From: Lachnospiraceae bacterium C1.1
Lineage (GTDB): Bacteria; Bacillota; Clostridia; Lachnospirales; Lachnospiraceae
DNA length: 64,000 nucleotides
Reading direction: 5' to 3'
NCBI GenBank assembly: GCA_030434875.1
Contig: JAUISW010000001.1
Span: 2,243,501 to 2,307,500, forward strand
The position numbers and the translations under genes were made by a program. The notes beneath the pieces were generated by a model. The model ran no database searches, was not told where the DNA came from, and was given only the letters and a program-made list of their open reading frames with translations. This document shows, piece by piece, positions 51,355 to 60,863 of this stretch. Each line of letters begins with the position of its first letter. Positions within the stretch are counted from its first letter, which is position 1.

Positions 51355-52806
51355 TCAGCTGGCTTCCTGAAGCTCCAGTATCTTTTTCTGGCCGAAGTAT
51401 ATCATTGTTTGCCATTTGGCTGGCATGTTTTCAGCTTTTGAGAGTATGTCATCTACAACTGGAGGCTTGAAGCCATTGTGTTTGTGCGGCCTCAGAAAGT
51501 TGTAATACGCAACCCAGAGAGTCAGATCATAGTTGGCACCATCGTAATTATCGAATCCATTGGTGATGCGATATGAGGCTTTGTAAGTACGGTTAAGGCG
51601 TTCTATCATCTGCTTAAATGGACGATATTCCTTGGATACTTCGTCATTGTTTTGGAGACCGATTACCTGGGTGATTTCAAACTTGAACTTTTCTCCAAAC
51701 TGGCGGAAGAACTGCTGTGCAGCTAAAGGATATGCGCTGTAACCATCAGCTATGAACTTAAAGTTTTTGGGGAGTTCAGTGATACCTTTGAAGGCCATTC
51801 GCATGGCAAGAATGCAGGGACCGACACCACGATTGTCAGATATCTGATAACCAATGATGGCTCTGGTGGCAGCATTGAGTATAAGCCAAACATAACCTTT
51901 GATTCCGCGGACTTTGATATATGTTTCGTCAGCAGCAAATGCAGAGCCCTTTTCGTAGGGATAGTTATCTACAAAAGGTTTAACACAGATGGCTGCTGTT
52001 TTGCAGTAGTTGGCGATCTGCTGATGGGATATAGATATGCCATATAGATCAGATAATGCCTGCCTTGTTTTACGAAGAGATAATCCAAGATTGACGTGGA
52101 ATGTAAGGCAAAGAGACATGATATATGCGTTGTGCTTATTAAACTTAAGCGATGATGCATTCTTCGGAAGAGAATTTAAGTCCATCTTAAAGAAATCTAT
52201 CGTGAATTCGCGGTAGATGTAGTGAAGCTTATATTTATTCTTCCCATAGTCTTCATCAAGGTCTTCTTTATCAACTTTCTTTAGATTGCGGAGATAGTAA
52301 GAACACTTGGGATTAACGCACTTATGGATGACGAAATGCTTACGGTCTTTCTTGCGGACAAGAGTGTGCTGACAGTGCGGACACTTTAGAGACATCTGAT
52401 TATCAAAGCGGTTGTCACCAGGAGTGAATGCAGTCTGGCAGATCTTACACAGTATCTGGCCTGCCTTGCCATTGTTTTTGTAGAGATAAGGCTGAGGTGC
52501 ATGACATGAAGGGCATGTGCAATCCTCCGGAATGTCAAACTCAGAGCGTCTCTTGATAGGCTTAACAGGTTTACCATAGCGCTGGGTATAGTAGTTGTTG
52601 AGATCTTTCCAATCCCAATCATGATGGTAATAGACAATCTTAGGCAGTTCATCAACTTTGAACTTTTGATATTTTGGTGAATGGGAGTCATCGAAAGCCC
52701 ATTGCTTAAGCGGTACATATCTGCAGATGAAATTTATCAGCCAGCAGTTTTGTTGATAGAGTTGTTGAATGATTTGTAGTAAATAAAGTATAATGTTCAC
52801 GAGCAT
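51355..52806 (-). CDS. DDE-type IS transposase with zinc ribbons
   Basis: 483 residues. The N-terminus has two zinc-ribbon-like Cys clusters (CTCPSCHAPQPY...CKIC; LKCPHCQHTL...CVNPKC). An HTH (LGLSLRKTRQALSDLYGISI) precedes the catalytic domain with DDE candidates in FAADETYIKVRGIKGYVWLI, FKFIADGYSAYP and MIERLNRTYKASYR. The frame is intact and the IS ends are complete, so it should be active. The N-terminal zinc region is longer than in standard IS6 enzymes. Confidence 0.9.
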   Translation of the reverse strand: MLVNIILYLLQIIQQLYQQNCWLINFICRYVPLKQWAFDDSHSPKYQKFKVDELPKIVYYHHDWDWKDLNNYYTQRYGKPVKPIKRRSEFDIPEDCTCPSCHAPQPYLYKNNGKAGQILCKICQTAFTPGDNRFDNQMSLKCPHCQHTLVRKKDRKHFVIHKCVNPKCSYYLRNLKKVDKEDLDEDYGKNKYKLHYIYREFTIDFFKMDLNSLPKNASSLKFNKHNAYIMSLCLTFHVNLGLSLRKTRQALSDLYGISISHQQIANYCKTAAICVKPFVDNYPYEKGSAFAADETYIKVRGIKGYVWLILNAATRAIIGYQISDNRGVGPCILAMRMAFKGITELPKNFKFIADGYSAYPLAAQQFFRQFGEKFKFEITQVIGLQNNDEVSKEYRPFKQMIERLNRTYKASYRITNGFDNYDGANYDLTLWVAYYNFLRPHKHNGFKPPVVDDILSKAENMPAKWQTMIYFGQKKILELQEAS

Positions 52807-52959
52807 TGTCTCCTTGGTTTATGAAGGTTTGGTCGCTGACATTATACCAAAAAGGGAGGTCAATGCTCATTTTATTTTAACCTCCCGATAAATCAAGGTT
52901 TTAGAACTAAAAACGGGTAGTAAATTTGACACTACCATGAAAATGTAGGAGGCATCTAT

Positions 52960-54999
52960 ATGAAGAAAAAAGATGAAAGAAAAAAATGGATATTGGACTA
53001 TCTGGAAAAGAATGATAATGAGGGAATATCAAGCAGAATATTCATGGAAGGATGTGGAGTTAACAGTAAATCAACTTTTAAGAATTATATAGATGAGCTT
53101 ATAATTGAAGGGTATATAAATAGCGAACCCTTAGTGAAAAACGGAACTCCTTTCTATTTATTGAAAACGGATGATAAAACTGGATTTTACTATGAACCTA
53201 TTAACAAGAACGTATACCATAAAGCCATAATTCTCTTCACAATTTCGCTTTCGGATATGAAAGGTATTGCTATTACCGAATTGTTCAATAGGATTACAGA
53301 TTATGAGAACGATGGAGACTCAGGTTATATAACGATTGAAATAAGTGACAATAAGCTTAGGGAGTATCTTAATGAACTTGAAGCTGAAAAGAAAATAGTA
53401 AACATCTCTGAATCTAACGAAAAAATCTATAGGGTTGTCGAAAGATATTGTCTGATAGATGAATTAAAGGATTATTTTAATGAGGCTTTTATAGATAGGT
53501 TTTATAATCTTCACGATATGGATTATATCAGGAAATACTCCGAGTTATCGTACTTGCTGGGAATTGATCATAATATTGGGCGAATTATCAATCCATCGGC
53601 AATTACAATGATAAGTGAAAATGAAAGAAAAATAAGTAGTTGTCTCAGGTTAAGGTATGATGGGGTACCATCCGGGCTTATAGACTCAAACAAAAGAATG
53701 TTGGATCGTATTTCGGTAAATCCTGACAATTCCCTAATACATGAAGGAGAAAATCAGGATAAGAATTTCGAAGTAAGATATGAGAACAAATTTTACTATG
53801 ATAAACTGATTAAAACAATACATACACTTGGCAAGGTCTGTACTGTTATCAAGCCCGCTTCAGTTATTAACACAATCAGATCAAATCAGGAAAGACTGAT
53901 TGACTTTTACGCTACCGGAATGATCAAAGCGGATAAGAAAACAGATAGTAAAGTCATGGATATTGAAGGTATAAAACCTGATAATAATTTTTTGTTAAAA
54001 GCATATTTCAGGATCAATATTTATATCAACGAATTAACATCTAAGAATTTTAAAGAGATTTCAGCCGGTGTATCTATTTCAGACATTGCCAATAGATATG
54101 ATATTCCCATAGAAATTGTACGAAATGATATATGTGCCATTTTGTTTTCTTATAAGGAATGTATGCCGTTTTACAAAAAGGAATATATTGATGATAAACA
54201 GAAGTCTTATACGGACTTTAACCGAAACAGCATTCTGGAAGGCAATTTTGATCAAGTAAATATATATACCGAGTTCAAAGATTTTGGTATATATAGGCTG
54301 GATCAAAGTATAGTTGATTTAATCGACAGACTATCTATAAAGGATACTTCTTCGGATTATAAAGATATATTAGACAGATTATGTAATGCTATATCAAAAA
54401 GGAAGCAAGTACTTATAAGGGTATCCGGTGAGAAAAGGCCAAAGTTAGTAAATCCTGTTGATTTATTATACGACCCTTTTGCAGACGAAATCTTATTGCT
54501 TTATGGAATTGATAACAATTTTAGTAGCGTTAAGCTTTCAAAGCTGAAAAAATTCAGAATTGATGACTGGTATGATCCCAGAAATGTTCCTAAGTACATA
54601 GAAGAAATTAAGGATAAAGTTATACTTAAAGAAATTTTACGAAAGGATAGCTATGTGATTATTCTCACATGGGATAGCCGGTATAATGCCGAGAAACTAA
54701 ACGATATTGAAAAGCATGTTTGGGGAGCAGGATATGACAAGGCAGCAGTAAATGTTAAGGCTAAGTTTCACAAATGTATTTATGAGGAAGTACTAAATGA
54801 CTGTAAGTTTACAGATTTAAAGAATACCATATCCGATATAGAGGGGGATTATTTCTACTTTGAAGACGTAGTATATGGAATTGACTCATTCAAGAAGTGG
54901 CTAAGAAGTTACTTACCATATGCAGTTCTTATTGAACCTAAGCAGGATGCGGAAGAAATGCTAAATAGAGTAAAACTGACATTGAAAAACTATCAATAA
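52960..54999 (+). CDS. WYL-domain transcriptional regulator of the CRISPR island
   Basis: 679 residues. A winged-helix domain (KKWILDYLEKNDNEGISSRI; GVNSKSTFKNYIDELIIEGY) starts the protein. The long middle is mostly helical with another HTH-like GVSISDIANRYDIPIEIVRN. The C-terminus has a WYL domain (about 480-545; RKQVLIRVSGEKRPKLVNPV, LLYDPFADEILLLYG) and a WCX-like extension (SYLPYAVLIEPKQDAEEML). WYL proteins regulate or bind ligands in CRISPR and phage-defence loci, and accompany Cas13d. AGGAGG precedes the ATG. The stop codon abuts the IS1380 end, so the last residues could be altered. Confidence 0.85.
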   Translation: MKKKDERKKWILDYLEKNDNEGISSRIFMEGCGVNSKSTFKNYIDELIIEGYINSEPLVKNGTPFYLLKTDDKTGFYYEPINKNVYHKAIILFTISLSDMKGIAITELFNRITDYENDGDSGYITIEISDNKLREYLNELEAEKKIVNISESNEKIYRVVERYCLIDELKDYFNEAFIDRFYNLHDMDYIRKYSELSYLLGIDHNIGRIINPSAITMISENERKISSCLRLRYDGVPSGLIDSNKRMLDRISVNPDNSLIHEGENQDKNFEVRYENKFYYDKLIKTIHTLGKVCTVIKPASVINTIRSNQERLIDFYATGMIKADKKTDSKVMDIEGIKPDNNFLLKAYFRINIYINELTSKNFKEISAGVSISDIANRYDIPIEIVRNDICAILFSYKECMPFYKKEYIDDKQKSYTDFNRNSILEGNFDQVNIYTEFKDFGIYRLDQSIVDLIDRLSIKDTSSDYKDILDRLCNAISKRKQVLIRVSGEKRPKLVNPVDLLYDPFADEILLLYGIDNNFSSVKLSKLKKFRIDDWYDPRNVPKYIEEIKDKVILKEILRKDSYVIILTWDSRYNAEKLNDIEKHVWGAGYDKAAVNVKAKFHKCIYEEVLNDCKFTDLKNTISDIEGDYFYFEDVVYGIDSFKKWLRSYLPYAVLIEPKQDAEEMLNRVKLTLKNYQ

Positions 55000-56105
55000 C
55001 CTGAATCCGTGAACCTAACCTCATAATAGATGGGGTGGCTGTTCTCACCCCGCACATGGCACTATATTGCCATTGAACCTTGCTACGAAAATAAGCGACA
55101 TTGTAGCCAATACACTTTAACAGGAGTGTTAGAATTATATGGCACTTCAAGAATTAGTTGGATATCAAGCTAAAAAAGCGCATGATATATAAACACTGTC
55201 AGAAAACAGTATTCGCACATTGAAAATTATGATAATAGCTTAATTACGATGCAGATGTTTGTTGGGTATTATGCATTAGCTTCGACATGATAACCGCGTT
55301 TTTCTAACTCTTTACGATAATGATTTATTAGTCGTTTTTCTTGGCTGATTCGTCTTGATGTAAAATGGCTTTCATCGTACATTGTTCCTTTCTTGAACAT
55401 TGTATATATTATGACCAATAGTTTTCTTGCCAAGGCTATGATTGCCTTCTTTGCTCCTTTTTTCTGTTTGAGTCGCCAATACCATCCAGAGAGATAGGTT
55501 TTTCGTTTGCCTGCTATCACCCAGGAAATTTCACAGAGCATGGATTTGACATAAGGATTACCTTTGGTTATGTGAGCATGTTTTCGTTTCCCAGCACTCT
55601 CGTTATTGCCAGGACTTAATCCGGCCCATGAACAGATATGCTCGGCGGTTTTGAAATGAGACATGTCCGTACCTATTTCTGCTATTATTGCACAAGCTGC
55701 AATGGTACTGATTCCATAAATGCTGCATAGTTGCTCCACATGAGATTCGAAGGACTCCATGTCCTTTTGCAAGAGGGCTTCAACTTCGGATAGATGTTGA
55801 TTTAGTGCTTCATAATGTTGCATTAAGGTCTTTAAGAACATACGCTGATGATCAGACAATGTGCCATTAACTGACATAAGGATTTCATCTATATGATTTC
55901 TTGTCTGAGTCTTAAGGCATTTATCCATATCGTCACGTGTAATATTTCCATGTTCCATAAGGTGATGTATTATGTTACGACCTGATACACCAAAGATATT
56001 TGAAAGAAATGAGGATAGCCTGAATCCGGAGGCCTGAAGAAATTTCTCGATTCTGTTCTTTTGACGAGTAATATCTTCGGTGATGCTTTTTCTGTAGCGG
56101 TTCAA

Positions 56106-56788
56106 AGTCATAACCACCAGCTCTGCTGGTGGTTTGAGTTAGCCCTTCCAGGGCTTGTTGCGTTTCCGCCTAAAGGCGGTCTAGCAAACCATTCATCATG
56201 TTACTGGTAGCCGCTTAAAAGCGGCTCATAATCTTTTGGTCTCTCCTTCCAGTCGATCCCTTTCATACTGTTCAGCAATATACTTTATTATTGTTGCCTC
56301 ATTAACATTACCGATTGTTTCACAGTAATATCCTCTTGCCCAAAAATTTCTGTTATATCTTTCGCGATATTCTGGATGTCTATCGAATAGCATCAATGAG
56401 CTTTTGCCCTTTATCCTTCCAACTACTTTTGATACAGCCATTTTAGGTGGAATTGAAACATACATATGTACATGATCTGGTAATGTTGCAGCCTTTATTA
56501 TTGTCACTCCCTCAAGCTTGCATATTTTTCCAATTGCTTCTCCAACCTCTTTTCTCAAATTTCCAAACATCACCTTACGACGATATTTTGGAATAAAAAC
56601 GATATGGTAGGTGCAATTGTATCTACTATGTGATAGACTTAAATTGTCCATGGACACCTCCGTTGTATTCACTGTGGTTTGCTAGACCTACAGCTATTAT
56701 ATAGCGGAGGTTATTATTTTGTTACTTCGTTTATCGCCACTTGCGTCCTCTGGTCTCCCCAGCTCTGCTGGGGGTTTGAGAAGGATTC
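56106..56788. mobile_element. IS200/IS605-like element (tnpA only)
   Basis: About 683 bp inserted in the IS110 recombinase gene with no target duplication, as usual for this family. Near-identical subterminal hairpins (CCACCAGCTCTGCTGGTGG at 56114 and CCCAGCTCTGCTGGGG at 56758) fit TnpA recognition sites. More small stem-loops (CCGCCTAAAGGCGG, GCCGCTTAAAAGCGGC) lie 3' of tnpA. No tnpB is present. Exact ends are uncertain by a few bases. Confidence 0.85.
56226..56651 (-). CDS. tnpA: IS200-type HUH transposase TnpA
   Basis: 141 residues of the Y1 transposase family: NCTYHIVFIPKYRRKVM, HUH in LPDHVHMYVSIPPKMAVS, the RNFWARGYYCETIGN stretch and NEATIIKYIAEQ with the probable catalytic Tyr. ATG 56651 has GGAGGTG 3 nt upstream. 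The frame is intact. It makes single-strand cuts and joins, and excises precisely. Confidence 0.94.
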   Translation of the reverse strand: MDNLSLSHSRYNCTYHIVFIPKYRRKVMFGNLRKEVGEAIGKICKLEGVTIIKAATLPDHVHMYVSIPPKMAVSKVVGRIKGKSSLMLFDRHPEYRERYNRNFWARGYYCETIGNVNEATIIKYIAEQYERDRLEGETKRL

Positions 56789-57215
56789 AATCACGGAACT
56801 CACGGATTTCTTTACTTGGAATAAAGCTTGCGTTAAGAAGTCCGGCACGAAGAAGTGAAGAAATCCATTCCGCGTCGCGAATATCGGTTTTCTTTCCGGG
56901 GACATTTTTCATATGGCGAGGATTAACAACTAAAAGGTTTATATTACCATCAAATGCAGTTTCAAGAGTTTCGTACACTGGAATCCAATATATTCCGGTG
57001 CTTTCCATAGCAACATCATGACAATCACATGATACGATCCATTCACGTAATGCTATGAGATCTTGAATCAAAGTCGAGAATTCTTTTGTTTCAGATGATG
57101 GCGTGGTACCAAGTGGTCCAGAAAGTATGTTTACAACAATCTTTTCTTTGTGAACATCAAGTCCGCAGGAACGCTCAAGAATATCATTCATAACAGCCTC
57201 CTTTCTATATAACAA

Positions 57216-57493
57216 TAGTTAGTGACAGGAGTCCTACCCGAGATGATACGAACTTTGCTACACGTGCTATCCGAAGATGCAACAATATGCTGTGCTCAAA
57301 GGCAGGAAACTTACGTTGACAAACGGGGTATAAATCCACCAAGGTGCAACCAAGATTTGTCCTGTCAATTCTATTATAAGTGATGGAGACATAGTTTAGC
57401 TATTTTCATAATAGGCTGTGAGTGCGAAGCAGCCATGGGACGTTGATAATTCCATACATTTACGTTCAACGAATAAGCCTCGGCACATACGGC
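57216..57493 (-). ncRNA. Candidate IS110 bridge RNA region
   Basis: This 278-bp non-coding stretch lies between the recombinase start and the element end, the place where IS110-group elements encode their bridge RNA. It holds several short inverted pairs and GC-richer segments, for example GGAGTCCTACCCGAGATGAT and GGCTGTGAGTGCGAAGCAGCC. I cannot draw the two guide loops by eye; the call rests on position and family knowledge. Confidence 0.45.
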
Positions 57494-57524
57494 TTTGGCA
57501 GATGACATATTCAGTTTGCCGTCC

Positions 57525-58963
57525 TTAGGTAGAAAGAGCAAAACAATCGTATATCCGCTTGAAGGTGAATCTCCACCGATTGCTCTTTCCTATCGACAGC
57601 ACAAGTCTCCCGGCGTGTTCCGTTAGGTGCCCGGCGAATTGCATCAAGTTGCTGATAACAGTTCTTATCCTGCGCCTGCGAACCTTCTTGCGTGTTGGAG
57701 CATCTGCCTTCTTCAGAGACTCCTGACCAATGATTCGCAGAATGTTATAGACAATAACGGTTAGTTCAAGAACGAGTTTGTTGCTGTCAAACTTGCCAGA
57801 CGAAAGTCTTTCAACATCCATATCCGTTTTTATCTCGCTATGGTATTGTTCGCTTTCCCCATGAGCATGATAGAGGTCTATGATCTCCTGATCCGATATC
57901 GGAAGGTTGGTCCAATACGTTTCCAGTTCTATATCGGGAACTAAAAAGTATTGACCATGTTTGTCAATGGTACGCTCCGTAATCTCATAGATTGTGCGTA
58001 TGCCTACGGTCTTTTCCGTTCCGTCTGTGAAAGTATAGGTCACATCGCGAAATGTCTGACCGATATAAACTGTCTTTCCATCGCGAGGAGTCTGTATATT
58101 AGTACAACAGTCCTTTACGGAAGACAACCATTTCTCCTTGCTTTCCTGTCGGGGGTTCCTCTTTATGATGAAGGATACATTGTTATACTTGTAGCTTTAC
58201 TCCATAAATATGCCGATGTTTTCGGATGCATCATTACCGGAATCAAGACGTATGAGCAACGGCTTATCAGTAAGCTGGCGGCAGAGGTCGATGGTCTCCC
58301 TTAAAAAATCCGGCGTTTCCTTTTGACAATGCTGCTTTCCAACGCGTAGTTCCGTATTGATACAGTATCCTTCGGTACCAATGTAAGCCATGATCGGGGC
58401 ATATCCATCAAAACCTTTGTAGGTTCTGGAAACACCCTCTTTTTGTGTCTTCGAGTTATCAAAGGGTGTAACGTCGATGTCCACGGGAACGTATCCATTT
58501 TTCAGGGCTGATGGTTCGATCTTCATTTCACGGATCATGTCGACGTTAGCCTGCAGAATATCCTTTCTCAGTGTGTCACCAATCATGTCAAATCGCTGAC
58601 GAAGGGTTTCTGCCGAAGGAATGGCATACGCAATCCCGAGAGCGTATTTATAATAGTCTGGGTCATCCATCATCTCTCGGACGGCTTCATACTGAGTGAA
58701 CAGGCGGCTGAAAGTGGTAACGCGTCTACGTCATCCATCATCTCTCGGACGGCTTCATACTGAGGCTTGCCCTGACAGAGCATACCAATGTACGTCAAAA
58801 GGATGTCGCCGTTTTTGATCTGCTTCTGCAGATACTCTTTTGATATGGGAGCGCGATTAATTCTCTTGACGAAATAGCTTTTGCCCAGAATCTGTCCGAC
58901 AAACACAAGACCGCTCGGGGTAATAAGTCTCTCATCGCTGAATTCAACATGTATGGTTCTCAT
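57525..58963 (-). pseudogene. IS1380 transposase, broken by a 68-bp duplication and a nonsense codon
   Basis: Three pieces cover the gene: N-terminus (58963-58670; MRTIHVEFSDERLITPSGLV), DDE core (58673-58197; VDIDVTPFDNSKTQKEGVSR and IRLDSGNDAS) and C-terminus (58127-57525; EIKTDMDVERL). A 35-bp direct repeat (58662-58696 and 58730-58764) offset by 68 bp shifts the frame between the first two, and an in-frame TAA at 58197 splits the last two. It is not functional. Confidence 0.9.
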
Positions 58964-59221
58964 GGCTATCTCCTCCGTGAATGTATCTATGAATATATTA
59001 TACAGGATATAGCATTATGATTCAGCAGAAATACTATATTTTGCATCACCAAATGGGTGAGATGCTAAAAGCTTTTCAAGATACATGTAAAAAGCGAGAG
59101 AATATGGTATTTTGAGCATCAACTATCTGAAATTAGGTTCACGGATTCAGGTATTTAACAACAATTAGTATTACAAATGCGACTAACACTTAATTCTTTC
59201 TTCTCAATCCCATCCCTGCAT

Positions 59222-59860
59222 TTATTGCAGATTCCACTCTTCTATCTGTTCCTCTGTAATGCCATATTCATTAAAAGCATAGTCCTTTAACAAATCCTTA
59301 ATCGTATTCTCATTGTATCTTTTTTGGATCTCACTTAAATATGCACGTACACATATTGCATCATAAACACTGGCATCATCTGAAGTTAAATATTGACTTA
59401 AAAAATCCCCAGATATCCTTATTTTTTCAAGTGCTTCCGAACCGTTTGTAATTATTTCAAGTGCCCAGTCTTTTGTTATCATTTTCCTGTTTTCATCATC
59501 CAAAAAATAGTAACCAAAACAAACATAATCCATAATGGATGTCATACATCTTTCACAATTTGTCGTTAAACTCACGCAATTATCTGTTAGTTCACTATTT
59601 ACTGCAATGCCATTAGCCTGGAATTCTTCCATTATTTCACTGATATTATCATCATTCAGATTATAAAGACCATTCACTATCAGTTCCTTTTTTTCAAGAT
59701 CAGCTTCTAATTCCCTTATCTGATTTTGCTTATTCTGGTTAATTGAAAAGACAAAACCGCCGCAAATAAAAGCCGTTATAAGAACTGCTAAAATTGCCTT
59801 ATTCCTAACTTCCATTCCCTGAGTATGATTGGAAGCATCGTTATATTGTGTACCATCCAT
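59222..59860 (-). CDS. Hypothetical single-span membrane protein
   Basis: 212 residues. A short cytoplasmic N-terminus, one membrane helix (about 22-40; AILAVLITAFICGGFVFSI) and a coiled-coil stretch (QIRELEADLEKKELIVNGLY) are followed by an acidic helical domain with two Cys (NCERCMTS). No family is recognised. It is the last of four same-strand genes (62508 to 59222) with 38-82 nt gaps that share a membrane or secretion topology, so they may work together at the cell surface. Confidence 0.68.
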   Translation of the reverse strand: MDGTQYNDASNHTQGMEVRNKAILAVLITAFICGGFVFSINQNKQNQIRELEADLEKKELIVNGLYNLNDDNISEIMEEFQANGIAVNSELTDNCVSLTTNCERCMTSIMDYVCFGYYFLDDENRKMITKDWALEIITNGSEALEKIRISGDFLSQYLTSDDASVYDAICVRAYLSEIQKRYNENTIKDLLKDYAFNEYGITEEQIEEWNLQ

Positions 59861-59898
59861 ACTTACATATCCCCTTTTTTCACATACACTGTAACATT

Positions 59899-60825
59899 TT
59901 AATTTACACTTAAACTTGACAATTTATTCGAGATTCTGAGCATAACATCTAAGTAATATGCCAATTCCTCAGAACTCAAATCGTCTGTTTTAAGTTCCTC
60001 CAATGCTTTCATTGTTTTTGAAAACTGTGACATCATACTTATATATTTACCTAGCATGGAAAGATCCGATGAATCATAAGAGTCAAGAAAAGAACAGTAT
60101 TCATCAAAAAACTTTTCGTAAGTATCGAGTGCTTCTTTGAATTGTGGGCGGATTCCCTGCATCGACGAATAACCTTCACTTCTATCATCATAGTCCATTA
60201 CTCCATTACCATTTTTTCTCTTTCCCTCCAAAGCTTCATTAATCGTATTCACAGTTTCAGCCATACATGCAAGGGCATAAATTTTATCGCCCAAATTTGA
60301 TTTCTCCTGAAGCCATACGTTACTGAGTTCATTAAACTCATTCTCCCATTCTTCTCCACATTTCTTACTATCCTTACTAAGTCTGTCTGCTTCGTTCTTA
60401 GTTAATGTCAGGTTATTTTCCCTTATATCATTTGCATAATATATATATTCAGCCCATTCATTTGTTTTATCTTCAACCCTGTTCCCAATCTCAATTACAT
60501 AATTATGCAGCTCAAATATATTATTATTATTTTCTTCTGTATGAAAATAACTGACCAGATTTCTTGCATTTTCAATTTCCGAATTTCTATAATCATCTAT
60601 TACGGAATCATCTGCTGCAATTTTTTCCTTCAGGTCAGCAATTTTTTCATCACTTTTTTTATTAATGTAAATCCCCATTCCACCAATTACCAATACTGTA
60701 ACTACAACAGCAAGCACAATGATGGTTCTTTTTTTTCTATCATTTATAGCATCTGAAATTTCATTATTATCTTCATCAAGGTGTATTTCCTGATTTGGGT
60801 TTTCTGTTTCCTTATATTCATCCAT
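59899..60825 (-). CDS. Membrane-anchored protein with DUF6591-like domain
   Basis: 308 residues. An acidic N-terminus and one membrane helix (about 34-53) precede a long helical domain and a C-terminal region (about 225-305; PQFKEALDTYEKFFDEYCSF ... LAYYLDVMLRISNKLSSL) that matches the C-terminus of the protein at 61846-62508. I take this shared region as DUF6591-like. AGAGGG precedes the ATG. Function unknown; the pairing suggests a surface complex. Confidence 0.72.
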   Translation of the reverse strand: MDEYKETENPNQEIHLDEDNNEISDAINDRKKRTIIVLAVVVTVLVIGGMGIYINKKSDEKIADLKEKIAADDSVIDDYRNSEIENARNLVSYFHTEENNNNIFELHNYVIEIGNRVEDKTNEWAEYIYYANDIRENNLTLTKNEADRLSKDSKKCGEEWENEFNELSNVWLQEKSNLGDKIYALACMAETVNTINEALEGKRKNGNGVMDYDDRSEGYSSMQGIRPQFKEALDTYEKFFDEYCSFLDSYDSSDLSMLGKYISMMSQFSKTMKALEELKTDDLSSEELAYYLDVMLRISNKLSSLSVN

Positions 60826-60863
60826 ATGCCATCCCTCTAAAGACAGTTGCCTTCAAATCGAAA

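Larger units (their letters stand above)
51080..52936. mobile_element. Complete IS with DDE transposase, IS6-like (1857 bp)
   Basis: The ends are GATAGTGTCAAAT (left) and ATTTGACACTACC (right), inverted repeats with one mismatch. ATGAAAAT occurs at 51072-51079 and 52937-52944, a perfect 8-bp target duplication, which suggests a recent jump. One transposase gene fills most of the element; the 270 bases 3' of it are highly structured. The terminal repeat and duplication length fit the IS6 group, but the transposase is longer than usual. Confidence 0.92.
55269..57191 (-). pseudogene. IS110 recombinase gene split by IS200
   Basis: The N-terminal half (57191 to about 56789) has the DEDD RuvC-like domain: CGLDVHKEKIVVNI, MESTGIYWIPVYE and KKTDIRDAEWISSLL, ending KEIREFRD. 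The C-terminal half (about 56105 to 55269) resumes with LNRYRKSITEDITRQKNRIE and contains the transposase-20 domain with the catalytic serine in WAGLSPGNNESAGKRKHAH. Removing the IS200 restores one frame of about 410 residues. AAGGAGG precedes ATG 57191. Only the insertion breaks it; no other lesion is seen. Confidence 0.9.
55082..57493. mobile_element. IS110-family element with TT core, split by IS200
   Basis: The flanks read ...TGAACCTT | GCTACG... and ...ACGGC | TTTGGCAG...; the empty copy at 40300-40320 reads TGAACCTTTGGCAG. So the element entered at a TT dinucleotide that is now on both sides, as expected for bridge-RNA-guided IS110 recombination. No terminal inverted repeats, also typical. 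It lies 31 bp 3' of the IS1380 transposase stop. Confidence 0.88.
55000..59151. mobile_element. Decayed IS1380-like element interrupted by nested insertions
   Basis: The left end CCTGAATCCGTGAACCTAA (55000) and the right end TTAGGTTCACGGATTCAGG (59151) are inverted repeats. Removing the IS110 at 55082-57493 leaves about 1.74 kb with one broken transposase gene. No target duplication is seen at the flanks. Its left end begins one base after the WYL gene stop. Confidence 0.88.

Noticed and set aside
54996-59155. Target-site duplication for the IS1380 element
   Set aside because: The flanks AATAA and TATTT do not match; a duplication is either lost or never existed.
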